Below, piece by piece: positions 44,424-53,942 of a stretch of DNA of 64,000 bases. The first letter of the stretch is position 1. Each line of letters begins with the position of its first letter. A program made the position numbers and the translations under genes. Under the pieces are notes generated by a model, which had not been told where the DNA came from, made no database searches, and was given only the letters and a program-made list of their open reading frames with translations. The stretch is from assembly GCA_916048095.2 (NCBI GenBank), contig OU696589.1, positions 1,088,501 through 1,152,500 on the forward strand, in the 5' to 3' direction. This DNA is from Sacculina carcini. Lineage: Eukaryota > Arthropoda > Thecostraca > Sacculinidae.

Positions 44424-45280
44424 TCAGGCGGCGCAGCGTGCAACGATGTGCTGATGCAGTACACAGGTATCGTGACGTTTTCACTCGACCATCATCAATC
44501 TAAAAACTTGGCTCAAGAATTACAGAATTTAAAAAATAATTAAACTGATAAATAAGCAAAAAATGTAAGTTTAAATTGTTTGTTTTTTAAAGGTTTGTTT
44601 AACAAATTTATAGGAAATAGATATAATAAAAAAATTTCTCCCAGATGGTGTTGAGTTTACTGCAGTTTCATTCTTCCTACATATCTTGCAATAACTCTGA
44701 AATGGATATATCACATACACCCATTTAATCATCAATTTTATGCCAATTTGAATTGGTGATTAAGTGAGGGTTTTATGAATGTGTTTTGTTGAAATTCTTC
44801 GGCCTGGCTTATAGATTGATAACCAATGCTGCTTTCAATGCGTGGCTGTGCATGCGATGCATGACAAAATTGACCAAGACATGGCCTGCCAGCGCTGGCA
44901 TTTACATTCCGCAACGATACTTAATGTTTGGCATGAACGTGTTTTGGCGAATGTGCAATGTATAGCATAGCTGTCAATCCGTTGGCGTGTGGGGGAAATT
45001 TAGTTGGGGATGAGTAGAAAGGCCCAGTGTGAAATTAGTGAGGTCTGTGACCATTACTACCTTTGTGATCTTTTTTGCGTAATCAAAGCTTACTAACTTA
45101 CTTACAAAAGCCACACACACATATACACATACACACGCATGCACACACTGCCAAATATACACAGTGGTACACTGACACACACACATACATACATAAATAC
45201 ACTGCATATTTCCTGCAAAATATGGAAATATGTTTGCATTTTACCTGTCTACATTGCTTGTGCCTGCATGCTTGCATGTG

Positions 45281-45281
<1 letters not shown>

Positions 45282-45315
<34 letters not shown>
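45282..45315. repeat. (TG)n tract at an ALDH3 3' splice site
   Basis: An uninterrupted TG run of about 16 dinucleotides ends directly at the TAG acceptor of the exon starting at 45318, in place of a C/T-rich tract. Confidence 0.95.
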
Positions 45316-45317
<2 letters not shown>

Positions 45318-45319
<2 letters not shown>

Positions 45320-45436
45320 GGTGGTGTACGTTGTGTGTGTATGTGTTCAGCTCAAGGCAGAGTGTGGGGGCTCATATTCAGGCCGAAACTCATTCTGGCT
45401 CTCTGCTCTGTAATGACGTGATTGTTCAAGCCATCG
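45318..45436 (+). CDS. ALDH3: ALDH3-family aldehyde dehydrogenase, third exon in window
   Basis: Encodes VYVFSSRQSVGAHIQAETHS followed by GSLLCNDVIVQAI, corresponding to the ALDH3 stretch ALYVFS...ETSSGG..NDV. The acceptor TAG at 45315-45317 follows a long (TG)n tract in place of an ordinary polypyrimidine tract. The first base completes the phase-2 codon left by the exon ending at 19304. The donor is GTAATA at 45437 (phase 1), and the split Val codon is completed at 46110. The phases agree across all three introns, which is the main reason for linking exons 26 kb apart. Confidence 0.85.
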
Positions 45437-45505
45437 GTAATAAAGCTGCACATGTGATTATAATTGAACTTTTCTAGTTAATTTTGGGTTTTCAAATTAA
45501 CAATT

Positions 45506-45507
<2 letters not shown>

Positions 45508-45541
<34 letters not shown>
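45508..45541. repeat. (TA)n microsatellite
   Basis: About 17 TA dinucleotides in the 673-bp intron between the third and fourth ALDH3 exons. Confidence 0.95.
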
Positions 45542-45542
<1 letters not shown>

Positions 45543-46109
45543 GTGTGTGTACGAAGTTTTTTTCTTATTAATATGCCGTAAATCCTTTATTTGAGCGGCA
45601 TGCCGTTCTATTTCTCAAACCCACCCCCGTAGTGATGTTCAATAAGAGGTGCTGTTCAATTGGATGGTGCCGCTCTATTTTTCGACTAGCTTATCAGTGT
45701 TGAGAAGATACGGAATGTTTTCTGGATGACGAGAGAACCAGGAAGCGTATTCATAATAATTTAACAAAAGACACAAATACAGGGTGATTACTGGTAAATA
45801 ATCACAAATTAACTAATAAAAAACATGTGAGACCTCGCTATTGCACCTGTCAAAGTGACCTCCAATTAGAGAGTGACGTTCCATTTTCCAATTAGTGCTA
45901 TTCCATTATCACTCCAAGGTGTCATTCTATTAGAGGTTGTACGGTAAATATGATATTTACATTAATAAAATCTGTGGTCAATGATAGCTGTTCTCAAAAT
46001 AAATTCGGCAATATTGTGCATTGGTTTTATTGTTATATATTGTATATTCACAATATTTGACAATGTTTGCTTGTGTATGGCATACGTTCACACGTATATG
46101 TCATACCAG

Positions 46110-46245
46110 TTGATCAGCTTCCGTTCGGAGGCGTTGGCTCAAGTGGTATGGGACGATACCATGGTAAAGCGTCTTTCGACACATTCACCAACTACAAATC
46201 CGTGCTGCATCGAACCTTCAACCCCGTTGTGGAAGCAATCGCCAG
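46110..46245 (+). CDS. ALDH3: ALDH3-family aldehyde dehydrogenase, fourth exon in window
   Basis: Starts after ATACCAG and encodes [18 protein letters not shown], the diagnostic ALDH3 C-terminal signature, then [20 protein letters not shown]. The end is ambiguous. A donor-like AG|GTAATC at 46246 would continue to further exons, as ALDH3 proteins usually have another RYPP-type segment. If it is not used, an in-frame TAA at 46247-46249 stops the protein early. An 18-bp minisatellite begins about 15 bp downstream. Confidence 0.87.
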
Positions 46246-46259
46246 GTAATCCGCCCTCA

Positions 46260-46415
46260 CAATGGTAACTGGTAAACAAAATGGTAACTGGTAAACAAAA
46301 CGGTAACTGGTAAACAAAATGGTAACTGGTAAACAAAATGGTAACTGGTAAACAAAATGGTAACTGGTAAACAAAAGTGTAACTGGTAAACAAAATGGTA
46401 AATGGTAAACAAAGC
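46260..46415. repeat. 18-bp minisatellite next to an ALDH3 exon
   Basis: About eight or nine tandem copies of ATGGTAACTGGTAAACAA with small variants. It begins about 15 bp after the possible donor or stop of the ALDH3 exon ending at about 46245. Each unit contains GGTAAC and GGTAAA, donor-like motifs. Open frames through it are repeat translations. Confidence 0.92.
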
Positions 46416-46537
46416 GCCATTGATTGAGTGCCACGGATTGGTGCCACGAACTGGTGCCACGGATTGAGTGCGGTCCTTAATTTAGGTCCGAAAAAGATTC
46501 AGGGCAGATCCCGAAAAACTAATTCTGGACAGGTCAC

Positions 46538-46788
46538 TGTTTTGGTCTGGGTCTTTATTGACGAGAACACTTGACTATACAAAAACACATTAACACGATA
46601 ACACATGAACACCTGCGACACAATACACACACCTCTCACTCGAACCGTAATAACGTCACTGCACTCAAAGCCACTGCTGTGCGCACACTCATTCATCACC
46701 CGTTCCCATGGCGACGCTAACGCATGGAATCGACTGCGGGCGCCATCTCTTGACAGGATTGGCTACTACAGCTTAGCACTCGCACACA
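46538..46788 (-). repeat. 3' LTR of G4
   Basis: 251 bp. On the minus strand it runs from TGTGTGCGAGTGC to CCAGACCAAAACA. The counterpart at 49612-49624 matches for only 13 bp before LINE sequence begins. Confidence 0.75.
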
Positions 46789-47056
46789 CCCCCCTAGACG
46801 TCCACATCACTTCGATGAGTCTTTGAGGACGTCTCCGTTCTCTGGTAGACCTCCGCAGTTCTGGATGCGTTGAACACGGTTCTGGACTCGGCGCCTCGTC
46901 GGTCGACTGGAGCGTCGGATGCTCCGGATCTCGTCTCATCACATGACCGTACCGGCGACGAATGTGAAGTCGGTTTCGAGAGACCACACGTCCGCTCGAC
47001 AGCTTGATGAGGTAGCGCCTGTGCGCCAGGCTTTCGACGACCACACCGTACCTGCT

Positions 47057-47611
47057 TCATTCCTTTGTGATATGACACTGCACCGCCACATGATTTCCCG
47101 GGCTCAGGTCTGGCAGGTCTTTGGCACGTCCGTCGTACCTCTCGTCCACGTTTGTCTGTTGTTCGCGCCTTGTATGCTCAGCTTCCTCGCTCAATTTCTG
47201 CCATTCCGCAGAGAACTGGCGTCTATGTGCAGGAATCATGTCCCGCACTGGTCGTCCATAGAGTATCTCGGCTGGAGATCTTCCGTCCGGTCCTGGAGTG
47301 TTTCTTTGTTGGAGAATTCCCTTTGACCATTCATCAGGATCAAATCCTAATCTTACCGCCTTCCAGCACTTTTTAATGAGTGCTTTCGCCGTCTTGATCG
47401 CTGCCTCCGCCCTCCCATTGGATTGCGGATAGTGTGGTGAGGAACGCACGTGTTCGAACTTCCAACGTTCAGCGAATCGGACGAACTCTCCTGACGTGAA
47501 CTGGGGGCCTCCATCGGAGTATATGGTTACCGGCACACCCACCATGCAGAACAAGGAACACGGAACACGGTGTGTGTCGAGAAGCTCATACGGTGGGCTC
47601 AGACTTATCAT
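47057..47611 (-). CDS. G4 integrase core C-terminal part
   Basis: 184 residues: VTIYSDGGPQFTSGEFVRFA, FEHVRSSPHYPQSNGRAEAA and NTPGPDGRSPAEILYGRPV, the second and third catalytic regions of a Ty3/gypsy integrase with its GPF/SPAEIL-type tail. The preceding part (VSIDFCEYGGHKFVVLVDHF) is in 47586-47864. Confidence 0.75.
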   Translation of the reverse strand: MISLSPPYELLDTHRVPCSLFCMVGVPVTIYSDGGPQFTSGEFVRFAERWKFEHVRSSPHYPQSNGRAEAAIKTAKALIKKCWKAVRLGFDPDEWSKGILQQRNTPGPDGRSPAEILYGRPVRDMIPAHRRQFSAEWQKLSEEAEHTRREQQTNVDERYDGRAKDLPDLSPGNHVAVQCHITKE

Positions 47612-48083
47612 ACGGTGTGCCGTATGTGTCGAGAAGCTTCCCCGTCACTGAAGATGAGCCCAAGTCATTAACAAACTGCCATCCAGAGAAGTGGTCGACC
47701 AACACAACGAATTTGTGCCCTCCATACTCGCAGAAGTCGATGGAAACGAACTCAAAAGGTCGAGAGGCTTGTTTGTGATGTCTGATAGTCTCGGCGGCTT
47801 GCAATTGTAAGTACTTTTGGCATGCCGTGCATTGCTTCGTCATGTTGTCGATGTCATTGTCCACTCCTGGTCAATACACAACCTGGCGAGCTCTCTGTTT
47901 CGTCTTCTCTTTACCCGCATGATTTACGTGTAGCTCGTTCAGGATTCCCCGTCGTAACGCCTTCGGAATCACAAGTAGTCGACCGTAGAAGACAAGATCA
48001 TCCTCCACTGATAGGCGCTCACGCACAGTCCAATATGGCTGGATCCTGGGGTCCATATCGCCTTTATGATCCGGAAAACCATC

Positions 48084-49094
48084 CTAGATGACTTTTCGAA
48101 GTATCTGCATCTCCGGGTCGGAAGCACTTGCACTCCGAACCTGCTGCAAGTTGGTGTCTGACATGTCGGGTTCAGCGGCTACACATGCCACCATGGTCGT
48201 CTCTTCCTCGGTGTCTTCAGACTCTTGTAGTGATGATGTCGGGAAAGTTGACAAAAGACGCTCACTGAAGACGTCTGGAATTTCGTCGAAGAGGTTGTCC
48301 ACTGACGATGGCGATTCCCGTTGGGATTTGCGCTCGGCGACACTTCTTAAGACCGGCGTCTGCATTTGCGAAGGATAATCGCTCGGAATCAATTTCAAAG
48401 CCCGACAAACGTGCCAAGAGAGCAACAGCCTAGTCACTCCTTTGATGACGTAGATATCCACACTCACTTCTGTCCCGCCGATGGCGATTGTAGTCGGACA
48501 GACTCCAGCTGGCTCCTTGCGGAAGCCGTCGGCTGACACTGGCTGATCGGTGCTTGGCAGCAGATTGTTCTCGTCCTCGAATTTATTGAGCACGTCTAGA
48601 CCGACGACAGTTATGTCTGCTCCTGTGTCTGGAAGAGCCGAAACGGTGAAACGCCCGTCAACTATGACGTCCACACGTGGTGCTCTGAGCGACGTGACGC
48701 TCGACACTATCGCAGCTGACACGGGTTTGTCGTCTGGCGACTTGTTTCTCCGTCTGCTGTCACTGTTTTTCCCCATCGCAGTGCGACATTTCTTGGCAAA
48801 GTGTCCAAGTTTGCCACATCGTCTGCCTTTTTGATCACGTGCCGGATATTTGTTTTCAGGCGTGTATTGCCTCCCACAGCGGCTGCACTCACGTTGCTCT
48901 GAGGTGGTTCCAGACCTTCGATGTCTGAGTCGGTTTCCTCCGACGCCGTGTACGCGGCTGACTCTGTCGGTCTCTATACGTTCCGTGTCACGACAGGCAG
49001 CTTCTTCTTCGCGACAGATGTCCACAGCCATAGACAGCTTCAAATTATTGACGCTCCACAGCTTCTTGATCGTGCACGAGTCTTGTATGCCCAT
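48084..49094 (-). CDS. G4 gag C-terminus and protease
   Basis: 336 residues. A zinc-knuckle region (CSRCGRQYTPENKYP and CGKLGHFAKKC) lies near 70-115, a basic linker follows, then a retropepsin domain (VSALPDTGADITVVGLDVL) near 150-170 with VDIYVIKGVTRLLL further on. The C-terminal part is rich in Asp, Ser and Glu and ends in the linker that normally precedes the integrase zinc domain. Fossil element. Confidence 0.75.
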   Translation of the reverse strand: MGIQDSCTIKKLWSVNNLKLSMAVDICREEEAACRDTERIETDRVSRVHGVGGNRLRHRRSGTTSEQRECSRCGRQYTPENKYPARDQKGRRCGKLGHFAKKCRTAMGKNSDSRRRNKSPDDKPVSAAIVSSVTSLRAPRVDVIVDGRFTVSALPDTGADITVVGLDVLNKFEDENNLLPSTDQPVSADGFRKEPAGVCPTTIAIGGTEVSVDIYVIKGVTRLLLSWHVCRALKLIPSDYPSQMQTPVLRSVAERKSQRESPSSVDNLFDEIPDVFSERLLSTFPTSSLQESEDTEEETTMVACVAAEPDMSDTNLQQVRSASASDPEMQILRKVI

Positions 49095-49624
49095 GACGAT
49101 TCTATCTCGAACGAGGCTGTCCTTGCAGGTGTCACAGAAGTTACACGAGGTACTCAGTTCTCGCAGGCTAATGAGAAAATCATCAAAAGTTTCACCGGCG
49201 TTTTGTTTTCGAGAGTTAAAATTTTTTCCTCTCGATCACCTCATTTACTTGCCCTTTGGCGTAGATATCCAGGTGTTGCAGAATTGTGTCGAATTTGTCC
49301 CGGTCGGCCCCTGGAATGTCGAGACTTCTGATAATTCGCAGAGATTCGTCGCTTAGACACGACCGTAAGACCGCCAATTGAATTGCACGACTTTGGCTTC
49401 TGAGTCCTGAAAGCAGAACGTAATCGCTCCAGCGTTCTCGCCATATGCTGAATATGCTGAATATGCCATATGCTGAATGACTCCTTTTGATCGACAGATA
49501 AGTCCAGTTTTGTTGGAGGAACAATTTCCCCACTCCACGCGAATCGATTGACCGCTTCGTTCAGCTCTGATGTAGGCTGCGCACTGGTTTCGGCTGATGT
49601 CGGCTGCGCCATGTTTTGGTCTGG

Positions 49625-51033
49625 AGCCGATCTGATGTTGAGAAATCCAATTGTAAGATACTTAGAGTTAAAATGTGGACTTGGTGGAGGGGAGGGAAGT
49701 GAGGAACAGGAGAAGGAAGAGATGGAAGATCAACAGGGAAATTGCGTTGAAATAGAAATAGGAAGGGAAGAATCGCTAGTAGGCGATAGTCAATTTAGCA
49801 TTGGCGAGGGATGACGAGGGAGGGCGGTCGATGGTGAGGGGGTGGGAGCTAAGAGAGTGCGGGCACGGATAGAATTGCGGACAGTCAAGAAGGAAGAACA
49901 CTGGGGAGAAAAAACAGAATGGTTAGAAGTGTGGCCGTGTTTGGTGCAGTTGACACATTTCAGTGTGCTGTGATCAGGACAGGCGGAGGAGGGGTGGGGA
50001 CCAGCACAATAGCCACAGACGGGTAATTTTGTGGCGCAACGCTCAAACTTGTGACCAAGTCCACAGAAGCAAGAGCAGCGAGTCACCCAAAACCTGTCAT
50101 AAACGCGACAGCGTAGGTGGACGAAGAGGAGATCACCTCCCTCGCGATTTTTTTGCCGAACTCCCGGTGAGACTCCCAGCACGGCATGAGAGGGACCTTG
50201 TTTAGGCGGGGTGTTGAAGAATAACTTGAGGTCGGCTTCTGGGACATCAGTGAGAAAACTGTTCTTGGCACACAGGGAGGCCAGCAGACTATCAGGGGAC
50301 GAGGGTGGCACATTCACGAGGGTGATTTTCGGCAGAATCGTTTGCTGTTTATTCAGCACTGCTACTTGCACTCCGTCGATGTTGTCGGCAAGCGACTTGG
50401 CTGCCTGGTCAGCGGCGTCTTCGGTGGAGCAGCGCAAAACAAAACCACCAGATGATGTAGGACGGGCCGTTTTCACTTGTACCGTTTGCAGATGTTGCTG
50501 CAAGTAATCAACTCGTACAGGCTCTTTACTTTTGTTTTTCAACACAAGAGCAATTGTACGGGCTGGCACGTTGTGGTGGGAAGCGGTATTTCCATCAGCG
50601 TTGGCAGAGGCGCAGCGAGAGGGGTGAAAGTCACGCAGATCATCAAGCAGTTCGGTTCGCAGCTTGGTGAAGCGGGACTCCATCACCGATGTTACTTTCT
50701 CGACAGTCAGTGGATTACGCTTGACTGATACGAAGTCAATTTTGCACAAAGCACAAACCCAAAACAGTTTATACTTCTTGGCAGCATTGTATGCCGGTGT
50801 AGAAAGCGCAGCGCATGAGGGGTGAAATACGGCGGAACATCCTTCGCACACAATGTGCGCGACGGCGGAAACGGACTCACCGCAACAACACAATCGATCA
50901 ATGTCAGAACGGTTGGGCATTGCGGTCACATCACTCGCGCACAGAAAAAAAGAGTAAATAAGGAAGACACGGAACTCAGAGAAACAGCACCACTCGCGAC
51001 GGCTACTCGACGACGACTGACCGTCAACTAACC
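49625..51033 (-). mobile_element. CR1/L2-like LINE, 5' part (ORF1 and start of ORF2)
   Basis: Minus strand. The 5' leader is about 51033-50930, ORF1 50929-49790, then the first residues of an AP-endonuclease ORF2 at about 49675-49630 (YLTIGFLNIRS). It stops abruptly at 49624 where G4 begins. On the other side it abuts the G2 reverse transcriptase at about 51034. It keeps its 5' end but has lost its 3' part, which is the opposite of ordinary LINE truncation, so the loss is secondary. Confidence 0.75.
49790..50929 (-). CDS. LINE ORF1 protein with PHD-like finger and zinc knuckles
   Basis: 379 residues, intact. The N-terminal PHD/ZZ-like zinc finger (CCCGES, HIVCEGCSAVFHPSC, WVCALCK) spans about residues 14-63. 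An RRM-like middle (KITLVNVPPSSPDSLLASL) lies near 200-220. C-terminal zinc knuckles (CGYCAGPHPSSACPD, CVNCTKHGHTSNH) lie near 313-345, then a Ser/Pro/Thr-rich tail. This layout is known for ORF1 proteins of CR1- and L2-type LINEs, which bind RNA and may contact chromatin. No host gene of this kind fits. The start ATG at 50929 has a leader of about 100 bp upstream. Confidence 0.8.
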   Translation of the reverse strand: MTAMPNRSDIDRLCCCGESVSAVAHIVCEGCSAVFHPSCAALSTPAYNAAKKYKLFWVCALCKIDFVSVKRNPLTVEKVTSVMESRFTKLRTELLDDLRDFHPSRCASANADGNTASHHNVPARTIALVLKNKSKEPVRVDYLQQHLQTVQVKTARPTSSGGFVLRCSTEDAADQAAKSLADNIDGVQVAVLNKQQTILPKITLVNVPPSSPDSLLASLCAKNSFLTDVPEADLKLFFNTPPKQGPSHAVLGVSPGVRQKNREGGDLLFVHLRCRVYDRFWVTRCSCFCGLGHKFERCATKLPVCGYCAGPHPSSACPDHSTLKCVNCTKHGHTSNHSVFSPQCSSFLTVRNSIRARTLLAPTPSPSTALPRHPSPMLN

Positions 51034-52160
51034 GTCAGTTGGAAAATTGAGCAGAAAGCCAAGAATACAAAATATCTTCAACAACATCTCTGCTGGACAC
51101 AACCGATTCGCGTACTATAATATCATCTATGTATGAGTCCGTGCCTTTGTCAATGACTTCATATTGGCTCAATACTGTACGCACGATACGCGTCATCACT
51201 CTGGGTGCCGAGCAGAGTCCAAGTCCCAACCGCGTCAAACAGTACACCTTTCCATTATATTTGACAAACTGATGTTTCCACAATTTTGGCACCACATGTA
51301 CCTGAAGGTACGCAGCCTTCAGATCAACCAGCGAGGCGGGCCCATCAATGCGTCTCCACTCTCTCGATTTCTCGCCACAAACATCTATGTAGTCATCGCC
51401 CGTATGGCTGCTCACAAACTCGTTCAGTTCTCGAAAATCGAGCACTGGGCGCACCTTGTTTTTTGTTGGCTCAACCACCGCTAGCAGTGGCAGCACACCC
51501 TTGCCATTCGAATTATTCCACGGAATAAGAATTCCTTCTGTGATCCAACGCTGAACCTCTGCATCAAATTCATCGCGAATATCATCTGTCACCGTCTGTT
51601 CATAACATCCAACTTTTCTTGACAACATAGGCTCGTCTCCTGTCACTATCCACTCGATCCCCCACTTATTGCCATCAAAAACAGCAGTGAAATCAGGATG
51701 GGTTATCCTGATTTCACCTTCTCTTTTGTGGAGCTATCAACTTCCTCACACTGACCACAAGACACATCACTTCTTGCACTCGAGACAAAATTGTCTACAC
51801 CAAATTTCACATTAGAACCACACACAAAAACACCACCAAGTTTGTCAATAATATTCATCCCGATCACTATGTCTACGTCACCCACAATACTGCCAACAAC
51901 TACAGCACGCACACTCATTTGCTTGCCAGACACTTCAATATTAATTCAAGCAGTACCTCGACACTCAACTTTCCGCCCATCGAACGCCGTCATCAAACTA
52001 CTGCCCTCAATATTTTCAACCAAATTAGAACGTACAACTGCCCCTGAGCAGCCCGTGTCAACCATGGCATGCACAATCTCACCTGACAGTCTCGCTTCGA
52101 TGATCGGCAGTGTACTTGGCGCCTTCAGTGAGTCGTCGGAGTGACTGCTGGCGCACACGT
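51034..52160 (-). mobile_element. G2: fragment of an array-family Ty3/gypsy-like element
   Basis: Minus strand. Protease part 52158-51703 (ARLSGEIVHAMVDTGCSGAV, DIVIGMNIIDKLGG) and RT 51646-51035 (LPLLAVVEPTKNKVRPVLDF, LVDLKAAYLQVHV, LTRLGLGLCSAPRVM, SYIDDIIVRES). It is the same family as the 3.1-kb array and G3, judging by the YCLTRLGxGL and SYIDD motifs, but clearly diverged. It is truncated at both ends and broken. Confidence 0.8.
51035..51646 (-). CDS. G2 reverse transcriptase frame
   Basis: 203 residues covering RT fingers and palm. Motifs are RPVLDFRELNEFV near 66, DLKAAYLQVHV near 107, YCLTRLGLGLCSAP near 130 and the catalytic YIDDIIV near 172. It ends at the junction with the LINE. 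Fossil. Confidence 0.8.
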   Translation of the reverse strand: MTGDEPMLSRKVGCYEQTVTDDIRDEFDAEVQRWITEGILIPWNNSNGKGVLPLLAVVEPTKNKVRPVLDFRELNEFVSSHTGDDYIDVCGEKSREWRRIDGPASLVDLKAAYLQVHVVPKLWKHQFVKYNGKVYCLTRLGLGLCSAPRVMTRIVRTVLSQYEVIDKGTDSYIDDIIVRESVVSSRDVVEDILYSWLSAQFSN

Positions 52161-52190
52161 CACTCCTGCGCCGTTTATATATTTAAGTAT

Positions 52191-52247
52191 ATAGTAGTAG
52201 TAGTAGTAGTATAACCGGCTCCAGTCACTCCTGCGCCGGTTATAATA
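52191..52247. repeat. (TAG)n microsatellite and ATAACCGG...CCGGTTAT dyad
   Basis: About seven TAG units, then an inverted ATAACCGG/CCGGTTAT pair around CTCCAGTCACTCCTGCG. The GTCACTCCTGCGCCG motif occurs twice (about 52159 and 52225). It sits at the G2/G3 boundary. Confidence 0.7.
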
Positions 52248-53942
52248 TGTTGTTATATAACCGGTACTTGCGCGCACGCTCGCACGTACACACATAGAGT
52301 GTATGTGTGTGTGCTGCGCTGTGTGTGGTTTTAGCTTGCGAGTGCTGTGTTGTCAAGGTCGTGTGAAGGTCACTGTGTTGTGTGGAATATAGTGATTGAC
52401 TTGTGCAGGTGTTGTTGCGTTACACTACGACCTTCGTTTTTTTCTACTATAAGCAATTTCGGCAATTGAGAATATGGACATCAAATCTTCGGGAAGCGAA
52501 TTTGCCGAAAGTAGAGTACTCGTCAATTCTGCACAGCAATTCTATTTGGCATTCGACGTAAGAATAATTCCGGAATAGGATGGAACAAGTTACATCGTGG
52601 AATGGTGGCTCCGTACAGAGATGCTGTGCCAATTGCGTGGTGTTCCTGTTGAGTCAGTGGTGCCACTCCGACTGACTAGTGGTGCTTTCTCAGTCTGGTC
52701 GGAGATGCCATCTGAACTCCGAGGAAATAGTGAAGCGGTGAGCAGTCGTCTGTAAAGCGGATTTGGCATGTATCAGTATGCTGCCTATGATGCGTTCGTG
52801 GCCAGGAAATTGGGCGTGAATGAATCAGTCAATGTGTATCTGGCTGACTTGCGGCGATTGGCCACATTGTTTGGTGGTGTGATAAACTATGCATTGTGTT
52901 GCGCCTTTGTGTCTGGCCTACCAGACAACGTCCGCCAAATGATTCGCGCTGGTTCGAGGGCAAATGATTTACACCTGGATAGCATAGTGTGTAGAACCCG
53001 TGCTGTCCTGAGCGATGAACGCACTGTCGCCGCAGGTGCTACGGCCACACCGTCAGTGCACACGCGCGTGTCACCAGTGTAACAAACCGAGTGTAGCAAC
53101 GCGCCAGCAGTAGTCAACTGTGCTTCTCCCTCTACTCACTGCACTGTGCCTACGCATGGTGACAGGCAGGTGCGTAATAACACTGGACCCAACTGGCGCC
53201 GTCGCAGCCGGACTTGCGGCAGTTTCACACAGCGGTCTGCTGATTGTGCCTGAAACGGCAGAGGAGAGAACACGTCAGCAACGGTGTTCTCCCTGCTACA
53301 GTGAATGGTGCGCTACCAGCAGTTGATATAATTGTCAACGGTCAACAGTGTCGAGCTTTAATTGATACCGGCTGCACTGACAATATTGTCTGTGCCCAAT
53401 ATTGTTCAGTATGGAAGAGACGACCGGCTGAGTTGGTGACTCTAGGCGAAGCGCAGATGAAGTGTGACGGTGTTTGTCAGCTTGAAGTAGTCCCAAATGA
53501 GAATCACAAAGCAGAATTATTGGGACTGGTGGTGCCTAAGCCACCACTAGGATCTTGTATGATTCTTGGTTTGCCAGGCATTGAAGCACTGGGTGGTGTG
53601 TCGGTGCATTCGCCAGCAGTGGTGCGTTTTTGCTGTTCGGCCCACTTTTCGTCATCAGACATGTGTATTGATGCACCGGACTATCGTGCCGCTTTTCATT
53701 GTAGTGACGGTCATTGGCACGTTGGCTGGAAGTGGGCCCACTCAAAAGGACCAGAATACTTGCGGAATCGCACTAACGAATATCACGTGCCTGCCTCTGC
53801 TCGTCAAGAATATGATGCCGAGCTATAATCATGGATCAAACAGGGATGGCTAGTGCCATATAACCCAGAACAGCACGGGGAGGTTCGAGGTTTGGTGCCT
53901 CTCATAGCAGCTTTCCAAAAAAGTTGAGGTCATTCTCGTCCG

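Larger units (their letters stand above)
19305..45317 (+). other. ALDH3: Giant ALDH3 intron filled with nested mobile elements
   Basis: 26,013 bp between two phase-compatible ALDH3 exons. Most of it is the retroelement G1 (20634-42793) and its insertions. Outside G1 it holds a candidate MITE, an L2-like LINE 3' fragment, minisatellites and a paired CRE-like motif. Apart from transposon reading frames no other exon was recognised. Confidence 0.8.
46538..49624 (-). mobile_element. G4: Ty3/gypsy element, partial
   Basis: Minus strand. The 3' LTR is 46538-46788 (251 bp) with purine tract CTAGGGGGG just inside it. At the other end the primer site TGGCGCAGCCG follows a 13-bp LTR remnant (49612-49624). 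Parts are gag about 49612-48900, zinc knuckle (GKLGHFAKKC), aspartic protease (ALPDTGADITVVG) in 49094-48084, integrase zinc-binding part about 48056-47860 and integrase core and C-terminus about 47864-46794 (SDGGPQFTSGEF, SNGRAEAAIKTAK, SPAEILYGRPV). Related to G1 by the shared primer site, the MAQP start and the integrase tail. It is broken in several ways. Confidence 0.85.

Noticed and set aside
44800-44970. Possible further ALDH3 exon near SFNAWLCMRC-like frame
   Set aside because: No ALDH motif and no phase-compatible splice sites; exon phases already join 19304 to 45318.
46260-46415. CRISPR-like array
   Set aside because: Repeats are contiguous 18-mers with no spacers, in a eukaryotic intron or flank; a minisatellite.
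46139-46460. Repetitive VYQLPFCLPVTILFTS frames on the minus strand
   Set aside because: Translation of the 18-bp minisatellite, which is open in all frames because its length is a multiple of three.
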